Assembly: GCA_903919615.1 (NCBI GenBank)
Contig: CAIXIX010000398.1
Span: forward strand, 1-42,730
Length of the DNA: 42,730 nucleotides
Reading direction: 5' to 3'
Source: an uncultured Chthonomonas sp.
GTDB taxonomy: Bacteria > Armatimonadota > Chthonomonadetes > Chthonomonadales > Chthonomonadaceae
Both the position numbers and the translations under genes were made by a program. Within the stretch, counting starts at the first letter, position 1. Each line of letters begins with the position of its first letter. Shown here piece by piece: positions 7,541 through 17,698 of the stretch. The notes beneath the pieces were generated by a model. The model saw only the letters and a program-made list of their open reading frames with translations. It was not told where the DNA came from and made no database searches.

Positions 7541-8385
7541 ATCGGCTACGGCCTCCGTGCTTCAGGTTTTAAGGTCGAAACTAATATTCAACGCAATGTA
7601 CCGATGATCCTACTCACCAACAACGAACAGGCAAGGTTAAGTTGGTAATGGAGTAATGCGGTAATGTGGTGCGTCCGATAAAGTGGAATGGTACGCACTG
7701 CCGCTTGCGGAGATGCGGACTCCAGGCGGTTGCGAAATCATGTGAATCTTTGCAGGCGACAGGTGGGGGATTTCAGTCGCTTAGGCTCCCTCGAAATGAC
7801 GGGGGCGCTAAGGCTCCAGAAATGACGGCCTTTGGGGTCGCTTCATTGTACGGAATGTGTCAGCGTAAGCAGCCTGCGAGTTGCGAGGAGCGATGTGAAG
7901 CGTAAGCAAATAACCGGAACCACTATCTGCTTTTGGAGGTTCGGCCCGTGTCTCTACCCGCGCCGCAGCGCAGCAAGGAGTCAGGCGGAAAAGAGCAGCG
8001 CCCTCCCCCACCTCCTTCCGCTTGAGCCCCTCGCGAGCTCGGGCCTCTTTCTGCTCAAGTCCCTCATTCTTCGGGCGGAGTAGAGAACACGGTGGAGACC
8101 ACTCTCGCAAGCTCGGATGGGAGGGAGGAAATGCGTTCGCTCCTACGCCAAATTTCTCGCAGTTAGTGCACATCGTCGTCCGCCAGGCAATCGGCCCTCA
8201 ATCTTATTTTCCGTCTTTTGCGTATTTTTGCGGCAATGAATCTTCATCTCTTTACGGCTTGGCGTCTTTGCGTGACTCTCCGTACCGGCTGAAGTATCCC
8301 CCGAAAAGCGGATGTTTCTTAACCTCCTGCATCCCAGAATGGCACTGTTGCGCCTGTGACTGAACACAACGCGCCGGAGGCCGCC
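7541..8385. other. Long intergenic spacer with degenerate repeats
   Basis: No credible gene is seen in this 845-base gap. At 7645-7668 an 8-base unit, GTAATGNN, is repeated three times. At 7780-7827 two copies of a roughly 22-base unit (GCTTAGGCTCC..AAATGAC, then GCTAAGGCTCC..AAATGAC) lie in tandem. The stretch 7980-8290 resembles low-information spacer sequence and could encode only arginine/alanine-rich nonsense on either strand. The spacer separates the minus-strand DGR operon from the plus-strand glycosidase group, so both promoters should be here. I could not place either with confidence. Confidence 0.6.
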
Positions 8386-10086
8386 ATGATTTCTGCCGCG
8401 CTTGCGATAATCCCACTTCTCTTTTTAAACGCTGTTACTGGGCAGCAGCAAGCTACCGCAAAAGCACAAAGCAGCAAAGCTGCGAAACCTGCCGCCAATT
8501 CAGTGCGCCTCAAGCACTGGCAGGATTCGCGCTTTGGGATGTTCATCCATTGGGGGCCAGTGAGCCTCAAGGGCACGGAGATCGGCTGGTCGCGCGGATC
8601 GGAAGTGCCGATTGACGAGTACGACACCCTCTACACCCGATTCAATCCTGTCAAGTTTGACGCCGATCGCTGGGTGCAGATCGCTCAGGATGCCGGTATG
8701 AAGTACATCGTCTTCACCACGAAGCATCACGATGGGTTCTGCATGTTCAACACGAAGCAGACCGACCACAACATCATGAATTCTCCCTTTGGAAGGGATG
8801 TGGTGGGCGAACTCGCGGATGCCTGCAAACGGCATGGCATGCCATTCGGATGCTATTACTCCGTGACAGACTGGCATCACCCCGATTTTCCGCTGGGCAG
8901 CCCCGGCGGGTCCACCAGGAAACCAAATCCGAATCTCAATGCATATGAGGAATATTTGCGGAAACAGGTTGCGGAACTGATTACCAACTACGGTCCCCTG
9001 AATACGATCTGGTTCGATGTGCCTCAAGAGGTGGATGCGAAGCGCGGTAAGGGAATAGTCGACTACGTTCGATCTCTTCAGCCGGACATTCTGATCAACA
9101 ACCGATGCAGCGTTCCTGCTGATTACGATACGCCGGAACAAACCGTTGGTCGATTTCAAAGAAATCGACCGTGGGAATCCTGCATCACCATCTGTCAGCA
9201 GTGGTCATTTAAATCGAACGACACGATGAAGTCTGTCAAAGAGTGCGTCGAAACGCTCGTGCGCTGCTCCGGCGGCGATGGCAACCTGCTATTCAATGTC
9301 GGCCCTACCCCGCTAGGTGAGATTGAGGATAGGCAGGCAGCGCGCCTGCATGAGATGGGTTTGTGGCTGAAGCGCTACGGCAAGACCGTTTACGGCACCC
9401 GCGGCGGCCCATTCAAGCCCGGCGCATGGGGATGCGCGACTTCTCGTGGCAGCAGTATCTTCCTGCATGTTATGCACTGGCCGGAAGGCGGACTTGAACT
9501 GCCGTCGATTCCCGGGCACATCCTAAAATCTGCCAGTATCACAGGACGAACGTTCACACTGAAACAGACCGATAACGGCATTCACATCGTCCCAGGTCCC
9601 GCGATTTCAAACAGCGCCATCGATGACATCGTCGAGCTCCGCATCGACGGTCGCGCGACTGATATCGCTCCCTTGTATACTGGCAGTTCACTCACCACCG
9701 GCAAACATGCGACCGCAAGCAACGTGTTTCGCGGGTTGGAAGAGTATAGCGCTTCGGCGGCCGTAGATGGCGATGACGGCTCGCGATGGGCAACTGACAG
9801 AGGCACGCACTCTGCGTGGTTGCAGGTAGATCTCGCAAGTGCTGTTCAAGTCGGACGCGTTCACGTTGTGCAAGAGGCCGACTATGCGCTCAGAATCAAG
9901 AGGTGGCAACTGGAGGTCCGCGATGATGAAAAGGAGAACTGGAACGTGATCCTCGCCGGGACGACGATGACGCCAGACTATAATTCCGATATCAAGCCGA
10001 TAACCGCACGGTTTGTTCGGCTGAACATCGTTGAAGCGACAGAAGGCCCGACGATAAGCGAATTCCAGCTCTTTGCTCCGAAGTAG
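8386..10086 (+). CDS. Secreted alpha-L-fucosidase (GH29) with C-terminal discoidin-type domain
   Basis: A 566-residue enzyme predicted to release terminal fucose from glycans outside the cytoplasm. The ATG at 8386 has GGAGG six bases ahead and opens a signal peptide (ISAALAIIPLLFLNAVTG). An upstream in-frame GTG at 8356 would add ten residues and is less likely. GH29 motifs follow: RFGMFIHWG (about 49-57), TTKHHDGFCMF (111-121) and NTIWFD, whose Asp (about 211) is the expected nucleophile. The last 120 or so residues (TASNVFRGLEEYSASAAVD, SRWATD, AWLQVDL) form a discoidin/CBM32-like carbohydrate-binding domain. It heads a co-directional group with only 28 bases to the next gene. Confidence 0.92.
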   Translation: MISAALAIIPLLFLNAVTGQQQATAKAQSSKAAKPAANSVRLKHWQDSRFGMFIHWGPVSLKGTEIGWSRGSEVPIDEYDTLYTRFNPVKFDADRWVQIAQDAGMKYIVFTTKHHDGFCMFNTKQTDHNIMNSPFGRDVVGELADACKRHGMPFGCYYSVTDWHHPDFPLGSPGGSTRKPNPNLNAYEEYLRKQVAELITNYGPLNTIWFDVPQEVDAKRGKGIVDYVRSLQPDILINNRCSVPADYDTPEQTVGRFQRNRPWESCITICQQWSFKSNDTMKSVKECVETLVRCSGGDGNLLFNVGPTPLGEIEDRQAARLHEMGLWLKRYGKTVYGTRGGPFKPGAWGCATSRGSSIFLHVMHWPEGGLELPSIPGHILKSASITGRTFTLKQTDNGIHIVPGPAISNSAIDDIVELRIDGRATDIAPLYTGSSLTTGKHATASNVFRGLEEYSASAAVDGDDGSRWATDRGTHSAWLQVDLASAVQVGRVHVVQEADYALRIKRWQLEVRDDEKENWNVILAGTTMTPDYNSDIKPITARFVRLNIVEATEGPTISEFQLFAPK

Positions 10087-10114
10087 CACAAACCCAGACA
10101 GCAGGGCAGATCCA

Positions 10115-13102
10115 ATGAGGCATCTAAGAATTTGTGCGGCTATAGTCATCCTCGCGACGCTGTTCGCTCGCTATGTCGGGGCGCAGGTGTTAAATGCAAG
10201 CTTCGCGAAGGGCGCGCCATCTGGCTGGACCCTTTCTGGTGGCATAGGATTCAGCCGCGATTCTCTCTGCGTAACCGGCAACGGAGACGACTCCAGCTAC
10301 TGGCAAACGCAGTGCAGCACGCTGGAAGCTGGAGCAACCTATCGCATCTCGTTTCGCGCCAGGCTTATGCCCGGCTCTACATCCGGCACTGTGATCAGCG
10401 GTCCTGAAGTCTGCAACCGGGATTACGGCTTGTCTCAGGAGTGGCAGCAGTGTGGGTTCGTATTTGCCCTGCCAGACCCCCTTGTGGCCAAAACGGTGCG
10501 GCTTGGCCAGTGGCATCTTAAGGGAACAGTCAGTTTCTCCGACGTGCGCATCGATCGCGTCGAACCGATCTACTCTCGCCACAACGCTCTCGTACTGGGC
10601 GAAGGCGAGTCTATCCGCAACGGCGTCTATCAGTTCATCGCACCCTATTTTGGCGAGGCATCCAACGCATCCAGACCATTAGAACACCATACCGCTTCGT
10701 TCAACTCAAACCGCTGGGGTTTTGGCGCTGGCTCGGAGGTGACGTATCGGCATGAACTGAGCGGAGCTGAACAGCTGTCCGGCAAGGTCAACGTCTCGCT
10801 TACCTACCACATTACGGGCTCTTGCGACGTTTCGGCTAGCGCAGATGGCAAGAACTGGGTACCAGTTGGCGGAACAAAAAACGAGAACTCCAGCACCCTG
10901 CAACTGCCGGCTTCACTGTTTCCTGCAAAAACAATATGGGTTCGCCTGAAGGCCAGCAATGGCGCTTTGTTCCAGGTTGATGGATATGGCTACAGTGCCT
11001 CGCTGAGCAAACAGACACCCGATTTTACAGGATCGACCCGCTACTTAAAGGTACTCAGTCAGATCGCCGACTGCCATGTTCAAACTGTTGCCTTGGGTGA
11101 CCTTACCGATCCGCTGAACAGCGCCGCCACACTGCGGGTAACCAGTGTCTCCAGCACCCGCTACATTGTGACTTTAACGCGAAAGCAGGCAGGGAGACCA
11201 GAGCAATCGGTAATAAAACATGTGTACGTCTATCCTGGAACCACGCTCGATTTTACGTTGCCAGGCAGGCTCGAACCGATTGCGGGTCCATATCGGATAC
11301 GGACAAAAGTAGTAGCCGAAGGCAAAGATGGGAAGCCATACATTGCTGAGAGCGATGGCACTGTCCCCTCTTTCCTGGCAGAGGATTACGGGCTATCGCT
11401 GCCTTCCCGCCTCAATGCGGCTCTCTGGTACTGTGAAAGCGACAACAAAGTCGCCGCAACGCGCTCCGCACCGAAAACGACCTCTGCGGCAATACAGATG
11501 TATGGTGCAGGCGGAGAGCGGGTTCATACACAGCTTGTGCTTCGCCCGAACTCCGAACTTGGCGTGGTTCGCATTTCAACGGCCGGGCTCTCTGGTCCAG
11601 GCGGCGCCACAATCCCATCGTCCGCAATCCTGCTCCGGAGAGCCGCCTATGTTCACGTTGAACAGCCAACCGATGCGATCGGAGTCGCCGGCGATTGGCC
11701 AGATCCGCTTCCCCCGCTAACCAAAGACGGATGGAAGCCTGCGATTGGCAGAAATAATCCGGTCTGGGTGACGATCAACCTGCCACGAGGCGCACGTCCT
11801 GGCGATTACAGAGGTACCATCCTGATTACGACCTCGCAATCCTCACAGCGCGTACCTCTCCAGTTGCATGTTTACGGGTTTGATCTGCCCGCACATACGA
11901 GCCTGAGATCGGGCTTCGGCATCTCACCAGATTCCATCCGCAAATACCACCACCTCCAGAATAACGACCAGCTCAAACAGGTGTGGGACCTGTATATGCG
12001 CGACTTTGCCGCGCATCGCCTCTGCTGCTATAACCCGATGGCTCTGGCTGAAATCGGCGTCGAAGCGATCAAGGGAGATCAACCTGGGGTTCGACTGGAC
12101 TTTCGTGCCTTCGATGAGGCCGCGCACCGCTATCTGGATCTTATGGCTTTTAACTCCTTCACGATCGGCGTTCAGGGAATGGGCACGGGGCGATACCCGT
12201 CATACGATCAGGGTTCGTTCCTCGGTCATGCAGCCGACTCTCCAGAGTACGATCTATTGATGCGAGACTACGGAAAGCGGCTTGAAGAGCATCTCGCGAG
12301 CAAAGGCTGGCTGAAGAAGGCTTACGTCTACTGGTACGACGAGCCAGAGCCGAACGACTATCCGTTCGTGGTCAAAGGCATGGATCGGCTGAAGAAGTAC
12401 TTCCCGCGCTTAACGCGGATGCTGACAGAAGGTTTCCGGGAGCCGCTTTATGCAAGTGTGCAGCTTTGGTGCCCAATCACTCCCAAGTTTGAGCAGCAGG
12501 CAAGCGCAGCGCGGCAGCAGAAGGGCGAAGAGGTGTGGTGGTACGTCTGCACTGGCCCGAAAGAGCCATGGTGCGGACTGTTTATCGATCATCCCGGGAT
12601 TGAAATGCGCATGTGGATGTGGCAGACCTGGAAATATCAGGTGCAGGGAGTGCTGATCTGGGAAACATGCTGGTGGACCAGCACGCCGCAGTTCAAGAAT
12701 CATGATCAGAATCCATGGCAGGATGCGATGAGCTACACAAGTGAAAGCAGCGGCGTTTGGGGCAATGGAGATGGCCGTATGTTCTACCCTCCGGAACCAA
12801 ATGGCGGCACAGAACCCATTATCGCTGCGCCAATCGACTCGATTCGATGGGAGCAGCTTGGCAAAGGCGTGCAGGATTGGGAGTACTTCGGTCTGTTAAA
12901 GGCGAAGATAAAGCAGGCAGAGTCACAGCATTTACCAGCTACAATTCTTGCACAGGCACGCACCCTGCTTTCAGTGCCGGACTCAATCTGCAAGGACATG
13001 ACGCACTTCACTCAGAACGGGCGACTGCTGGACCAGCAGAAGCAGCAAGTTGCTATGGAAATCGAGAAGTTAACTGCTATTTTGCCTGTCGGTTCAAGGT
13101 AG
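10115..13102 (+). CDS. Secreted DUF4091 / GH123-like glycosidase
   Basis: A 995-residue protein. The ATG at 10115 gives a clear signal peptide (MRHLRICAAIVILATLFARYVGA). The upstream in-frame start at 10073 overlaps the fucosidase and is not preferred. The N-terminal third looks like beta-sandwich carbohydrate-binding modules. The region from about residue 570 is DUF4091: YLDLMAFNSFTIGVQG, YVYWYDEPEPNDYPF, VWWYVCTGPKEPW and VLIWETCWWTS. The DEP motif matches the acidic pair used for catalysis in GH123-type enzymes. The substrate is unknown. Fucosidase context suggests host or plant glycans. Confidence 0.8.
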   Translation: MRHLRICAAIVILATLFARYVGAQVLNASFAKGAPSGWTLSGGIGFSRDSLCVTGNGDDSSYWQTQCSTLEAGATYRISFRARLMPGSTSGTVISGPEVCNRDYGLSQEWQQCGFVFALPDPLVAKTVRLGQWHLKGTVSFSDVRIDRVEPIYSRHNALVLGEGESIRNGVYQFIAPYFGEASNASRPLEHHTASFNSNRWGFGAGSEVTYRHELSGAEQLSGKVNVSLTYHITGSCDVSASADGKNWVPVGGTKNENSSTLQLPASLFPAKTIWVRLKASNGALFQVDGYGYSASLSKQTPDFTGSTRYLKVLSQIADCHVQTVALGDLTDPLNSAATLRVTSVSSTRYIVTLTRKQAGRPEQSVIKHVYVYPGTTLDFTLPGRLEPIAGPYRIRTKVVAEGKDGKPYIAESDGTVPSFLAEDYGLSLPSRLNAALWYCESDNKVAATRSAPKTTSAAIQMYGAGGERVHTQLVLRPNSELGVVRISTAGLSGPGGATIPSSAILLRRAAYVHVEQPTDAIGVAGDWPDPLPPLTKDGWKPAIGRNNPVWVTINLPRGARPGDYRGTILITTSQSSQRVPLQLHVYGFDLPAHTSLRSGFGISPDSIRKYHHLQNNDQLKQVWDLYMRDFAAHRLCCYNPMALAEIGVEAIKGDQPGVRLDFRAFDEAAHRYLDLMAFNSFTIGVQGMGTGRYPSYDQGSFLGHAADSPEYDLLMRDYGKRLEEHLASKGWLKKAYVYWYDEPEPNDYPFVVKGMDRLKKYFPRLTRMLTEGFREPLYASVQLWCPITPKFEQQASAARQQKGEEVWWYVCTGPKEPWCGLFIDHPGIEMRMWMWQTWKYQVQGVLIWETCWWTSTPQFKNHDQNPWQDAMSYTSESSGVWGNGDGRMFYPPEPNGGTEPIIAAPIDSIRWEQLGKGVQDWEYFGLLKAKIKQAESQHLPATILAQARTLLSVPDSICKDMTHFTQNGRLLDQQKQQVAMEIEKLTAILPVGSR

Positions 13103-13133
13103 TTTACTGGTTTCAGCACAGGCTTATAAGCTG

Positions 13134-13284
13134 GTAGGGTCGCTGCTTGCTGCGACCGAAACACTGCGGTCCACGAGCCGATCCCACCCGGAGGCCTGAT
13201 GTACTATTCATGTGGGCCAGTCATTCGAATTGCAGGCAATGTGCAAACTTGGAGGTACCGGTCGCAGCAAGCGGCGACCCTACC
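13134..13284. repeat. Palindromic intergenic element (REP-like pair)
   Basis: Two 26-base arms, 13134-13159 and 13259-13284, are reverse complements with one mismatch, 99 bases apart. Each arm is itself a hairpin: GTCGC, loop TGCTTGCT or CGCTTGCT, GCGAC. A third, related copy at 36404-36428 has GGCGC/GCGCC in the stem. No transposase or gene lies inside the element. Confidence 0.65.
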
Positions 13285-13345
13285 GTATGGGAGCACTTCC
13301 TGCGACCGCGGCGTCAGGTTAGAATTGAAAGGGAACAACCGATAA

Positions 13346-14614
13346 ATGCGAAGATTTCAGACAATGGCCTCAGCGCTTGCCCTGGTCACAATGGCCGCCA
13401 TCAGTGGAGGAACTGCAATGGCAGATCAGCACAAAGGGTGGGCCGTAGGAAAGCCTATCGTCACCTACTGGGCCGGGCCGGCGATGACTGATACTGCGGC
13501 GCAGCAGATAGCGGATGGCAAGTTCAATCTGGTCTGGTGCGGTGAAAAAGAGCTGGACGTCGTACAGCGCCACGGACTGCGGGCGCAGCTTACAGATGGC
13601 CTGTTGACTCCAGAGACTCTCGACGATCCCAAGAAGACTGCAGAACTCGACGCCCTCATCGAGCGCGTGCGCAAACATCCTGCCCTCTACGACTACTTCA
13701 TCACGGATGAACCGGATACCAGCCGCTTCGCGGGGCTAGGAAAACTTGTCGCACATCTGCGTGAGAAGGACCCGGCGCACCTCGCCTACATAAACCTGCT
13801 GCCTACCTACGCGAATAACGAGCAGTTGGGAACAAAGGGCGATGTTGTTCCTGCCTACGTCGAGTACCTGAAGCAGTTTATTGATGTTGTGAAACCAGGG
13901 CTAATCAGCTGGGACCACTATCAGTTCGCGATCGATCACGATATGCCGGATTACTTCCTCAATCTGGCCTTGGTCCGAAGAGCCTGCCTCGATGCGAAGC
14001 TGCCGTTCCTCAATATCGTTCAGGCCGCCACATGGACGAAATCGATGCGCGAACCCTCGGAAGAGGAGATGCGATATCTCATCTGGACTTCTGCAGCCTA
14101 TGGCGCGCAGGGCATCTCCTATTATGTCTACTCCGTAGCGGGCCACACACCCTTAATCGCGACTCTTGATGGTACGCCTACCAAAGTATACTACTGGGTC
14201 CAAAAACTCAATCCAGACTTTGAAGCGGTAGCGGCGCAGCTGCAGAAGCTGAAATCTACCGGCGTATACCACGCCGGAATGCTGCCGCCGGGCGCAGACG
14301 CTCTGCCAGAAACGTCCGATTTCAGAATTGATCCCGAGTTGCCAACGGCCGAGTTTGTGAAGCGCAAACCCGTCACCGGCGTCTTACTGGGATGCTTCGG
14401 AAAAACAGAGCACAGTCAACCGACGCATTGCGTGGTTGTGAACCTTAACTACCTTGCGCCAGCAACGGTTACGATCGTCAGCCAACACCACCATTACAAT
14501 CTCGAGGTCTTCGATTCCGCAACACGCAAGTGGACTGCCGCAACAGAGGCAAAAGGGAAGGTTACGCTTAGTCTGCCGCCGGGTGGAGGCAAACTCATTC
14601 GCACAAAGCGATAG
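13346..14614 (+). CDS. Secreted TIM-barrel glycosidase-like protein
   Basis: A 422-residue protein with signal peptide MRRFQTMASALALVTMAAISGGTAMA and an AAAGGGA about 12 bases before the ATG. The body looks like a GH42-type TIM barrel: YDYFITDEPDT (acidic pair near 120), GLISWDHYQF, LPFLNIVQAATW, RYLIWTSAAYGAQGISYYVYS. A small C-terminal beta domain follows (VTIVSQHHHYNLEVFD). A family number cannot be assigned from sequence reading alone. It is third in the plus-strand glycan group, after the palindromic element. Confidence 0.6.
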   Translation: MRRFQTMASALALVTMAAISGGTAMADQHKGWAVGKPIVTYWAGPAMTDTAAQQIADGKFNLVWCGEKELDVVQRHGLRAQLTDGLLTPETLDDPKKTAELDALIERVRKHPALYDYFITDEPDTSRFAGLGKLVAHLREKDPAHLAYINLLPTYANNEQLGTKGDVVPAYVEYLKQFIDVVKPGLISWDHYQFAIDHDMPDYFLNLALVRRACLDAKLPFLNIVQAATWTKSMREPSEEEMRYLIWTSAAYGAQGISYYVYSVAGHTPLIATLDGTPTKVYYWVQKLNPDFEAVAAQLQKLKSTGVYHAGMLPPGADALPETSDFRIDPELPTAEFVKRKPVTGVLLGCFGKTEHSQPTHCVVVNLNYLAPATVTIVSQHHHYNLEVFDSATRKWTAATEAKGKVTLSLPPGGGKLIRTKR

Positions 14615-14704
14615 CGATTGTATGCAAGTAAAGAGGAATCGCTCCGACGGCCGCGGAATCTCGACGCCATCCAGAGCTCTATTCAGGATCAGGAATACGA
14701 GGTA

Positions 14705-17695
14705 ATGTTGGCCCGGAGCGATTTTACTATTTCAGCACGGATAACGTTAGCAGTAGGATTTGCCCTGCTCGCTGGATTGAATTGCAGTGCCCAGCGGGCC
14801 AATCAGGCAGAGTTCTTCGAAAAGCAGATCCGCCCTGTCCTCGCACAACAATGTCTCTCCTGCCACAACGACAAGATCCAGAGCGGCGGACTGCGGCTCG
14901 ATACTCACTCAGGCTTGCTCAAGGGCGGGGAGCATGGCCCCGCAATCTCCATCGGAAGTGCGGCGGCTGGCAGTCTGCTTCTGAAAGCAATTGAACAGAG
15001 CGGCTCGATCAAGATGCCGCCTGGAAAGAAACTGCCCGCTTCAGACATTGAAGCCTTTCAAAAATGGGTGCGCGGCGGCGCGGCGTGGCCCGATGTTTCG
15101 GCTTCCATTACTGCAAGTCCCGCAGCATCTCACTGGGCATTTCGTCCGCTCCGCAGAGTCGTTCCTCCTCCTGTTCACGCTGCAGCCCGCGTTCGTGATC
15201 CAATCGACCGGCTTGTATTTGCGAAGATCGAGTCGGCTGGCAAAAGCACTGCTCCGGATGCAGACGGGCACCAGCTCCTCCGCAGGCTGAGCTACAACCT
15301 GACTGGCCTTGCTCCAACACCAGAGGAGCTGACCGCATATGAGATCGACCACTCTCCAGACCGTTATCTCCGTGCCGTAGATCGACTTCTCGCCTCCGCG
15401 CGATTTGGTGAACAGTGGGGACGACATTGGCTGGACGTGGTTCGCTATGCAGATACGGCAGGCGAAAACACAGACCACCCGCTTCCGCATGCCTGGCGAT
15501 ATCGCAACTGGGTGATCGATGCACTCAATGCCAATCTGCCCTACAACCAGTTTATCCGCGATCAGATCGCAGGGGATCTCCTCGCGAAGCAAAAGCAGGA
15601 TGACCGATACGGTTCACACGTGGTCGCAACAGGCTATCTCGCCATCGCAAGGCGTTTCGGCCACGACATCGACCAGGACATGAATCTGACGATGGACGAC
15701 ACCATCGACACGTTGGGCAAGTCCGTGCTGGGTCTCACGCTCGGATGCGCTCGCTGCCACGATCACAAATTCGACCCGGTTACGGCAAAAGATTACTATG
15801 GCCTGTACGGCATCTTCTCCAGCACGCGCTTCTCGTACCCCGGCTGTGAGCCGCATCAGGAGCCACGAGACTTGATTCCGCTCATCGCTCCCGAACTAGC
15901 CGCAAAGCGTACAAAGGAGGCAGCAGACGAGCGAACCAAGCTGCAGGCACAGCTTAGCGGGCAGGCATCGATTGCCCTGAAACAGGCGCGAGATCTTAAG
16001 GCTGCGGCAGTGCCGCTTTCTACAGTGATCGCAGAGGGCGAGGTGCCGGATGGCGGCGCAAGGGAACTCAAGGAGGGCGCTAAACGGTCACTTGACGCTC
16101 TAACGGCCAACACCGGTGATGTACTGCAGCTTTCGATATCTCCGCTAATGAGTCACGGAGCAGACTCTACCCTGGTCGATATGACGATCGAAGAGATAGG
16201 CGGGAGAGGCCGAAAGTGGTCGACCAGCGACCTTGTCGATAATCTCTCCAGCGCTAATCCGCGTGCGGACAGGTTTGGCAACAGCGCAACCTGGTATTTT
16301 CTGGACGCTCAGGACGGATTCGCGATGCTCCCCGAGAGTATGGCTGCTGTCGAATCACGCGGAGAGCTATCCGCATGGCGAAACGGAGATACACCTTCCG
16401 TCTTCGCCAACAGCTCAACTCAGCCTGTGAAGGTCTGGACCACACTCGCCGCGCGCTCCTTTTTTATGCACCCCGGTCAACGCGGCCCGGTTGCTCTCGC
16501 ATGGGTTTGCCCGCCAGATCTCAGCGGCCAGATACGAATTCATGGGCACATTACAGATGCACACCCCGGAGGGCCAGATGGGATTGGCTACCGCATGGAG
16601 ATTTTCCATGGACAATTCGGCGGCAAGCCGATTTCAGCTCTCTACACCGAGCTAGGAAGTCAGCTTCATTCGCAGCTTGGCGCGCGAAAGAGACTGGCAG
16701 AGCTGGATTTGTCGGCTGCAGTGCCCGTCGCATACGGTGCAGTCGATGGCTTAGCCGCAGATGCAAAGCTTCAAAAGCGCGGCGACCCGGCAAATCTTGG
16801 TGATGCAGTGCCGCGCAAATTTATTGACCTTTTAGGCGGAGATCGGCTTCGAGATCCCGCTTCGAGCGGACGGCTCGAGCTTGCGGATTGGCTAACACGT
16901 CCCTCAAATCCCCTTGCTTCGCGAGTTATTGTCAATCGTATCTGGCAGTGGACCGTTGGCGTACCGATTGTGGCGACTCCCAATGACTTCGGAACTCGAG
17001 GCGCCGCGCCAACCAACCCTGAGCTTTTGGACTACCTGGCGAGCGAGTTTATCCGGTCCGGCTGGAACATCAAATCGATGGTCCGACGGATCGCACTGAG
17101 CAGCGCCTTTCGCATGAGCGCGGTAACTAGCGCAAAAAACGGGCAAATCGAGCGCTTTGCACGAAGAAGGCTAACGACCGAAGAGATAAGAGATGCGATG
17201 CTGGCTGCTTCCGGAGACCTTGACCTGAAGCCGGGCGAGGCGCATCCCTTTCCCGCAGAATCGAGCTGGCATTTCTCACAGCACGCACCCTTTGCGGATG
17301 AGTACTCCACAACAAAACGAAGTGTCTATATGATGCAGAAGCGCAACCGGCGCATCCGCTTCTTCGCAATCTTCGATGGCCCGGATCCCAACTCGAGCAC
17401 ACCGGTGCGCGACCTTACTACCGTACCTACTCAGGCGCTCTATTTTATGAACGATCCCTTTGTGCACGACCGCGCTAGCCGCATGGCCGCAAGGTTGATA
17501 GGATCGAAACAAAACGATGCCGCAAGGCTGGATCTTGCCTGCAAACTGCTTTACTCCCGCCCCGTAACTGCTGGCGACCTTGCCGATATGGATGCCTACA
17601 AGAAATCGTTGCACAGAGGTTTAGAGCCGACAGCATTCTGGTCGGCCTACTGCCGTATACTGTTCGCAAGCAACGAGTTCCTTTACCTGGATTGA
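14705..17695 (+). CDS. Cytochrome c / DUF1549 / DUF1553 protein
   Basis: A 996-residue exported protein. The ATG at 14705 begins a signal peptide (ISARITLAVGFALLAGLNCSA). A TTG at 14618 is in frame but would bury the signal. A haem-binding motif CLSCH lies near residue 55 in a planctomycete-type cytochrome c domain (SGGLRLDTHSGLLKGGEHG, KMPPGKKLP). DUF1549 follows (RRLSYNLTGLAPTPEEL, FGEQWGRHWLDVVRYADTAG) and DUF1553 ends it (LADWLTRPSNPLASRVIVNR, FGTRGAAPTNPELLDYLA, MVRRIALSSAFRMS). Such proteins are nearly always paired with DUF1501, which starts four bases after this stop. Their biochemical role is unproven. Expansion in glycan degraders suggests a part in polysaccharide breakdown. Confidence 0.9.
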   Translation: MLARSDFTISARITLAVGFALLAGLNCSAQRANQAEFFEKQIRPVLAQQCLSCHNDKIQSGGLRLDTHSGLLKGGEHGPAISIGSAAAGSLLLKAIEQSGSIKMPPGKKLPASDIEAFQKWVRGGAAWPDVSASITASPAASHWAFRPLRRVVPPPVHAAARVRDPIDRLVFAKIESAGKSTAPDADGHQLLRRLSYNLTGLAPTPEELTAYEIDHSPDRYLRAVDRLLASARFGEQWGRHWLDVVRYADTAGENTDHPLPHAWRYRNWVIDALNANLPYNQFIRDQIAGDLLAKQKQDDRYGSHVVATGYLAIARRFGHDIDQDMNLTMDDTIDTLGKSVLGLTLGCARCHDHKFDPVTAKDYYGLYGIFSSTRFSYPGCEPHQEPRDLIPLIAPELAAKRTKEAADERTKLQAQLSGQASIALKQARDLKAAAVPLSTVIAEGEVPDGGARELKEGAKRSLDALTANTGDVLQLSISPLMSHGADSTLVDMTIEEIGGRGRKWSTSDLVDNLSSANPRADRFGNSATWYFLDAQDGFAMLPESMAAVESRGELSAWRNGDTPSVFANSSTQPVKVWTTLAARSFFMHPGQRGPVALAWVCPPDLSGQIRIHGHITDAHPGGPDGIGYRMEIFHGQFGGKPISALYTELGSQLHSQLGARKRLAELDLSAAVPVAYGAVDGLAADAKLQKRGDPANLGDAVPRKFIDLLGGDRLRDPASSGRLELADWLTRPSNPLASRVIVNRIWQWTVGVPIVATPNDFGTRGAAPTNPELLDYLASEFIRSGWNIKSMVRRIALSSAFRMSAVTSAKNGQIERFARRRLTTEEIRDAMLAASGDLDLKPGEAHPFPAESSWHFSQHAPFADEYSTTKRSVYMMQKRNRRIRFFAIFDGPDPNSSTPVRDLTTVPTQALYFMNDPFVHDRASRMAARLIGSKQNDAARLDLACKLLYSRPVTAGDLADMDAYKKSLHRGLEPTAFWSAYCRILFASNEFLYLD

Positions 17696-17698
17696 GAT

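Noticed and set aside
7808-8173. 121-codon minus-strand frame in the spacer
   Set aside because: Arg/Ala/Pro-rich low-information translation with no ribosome site or recognisable domain.
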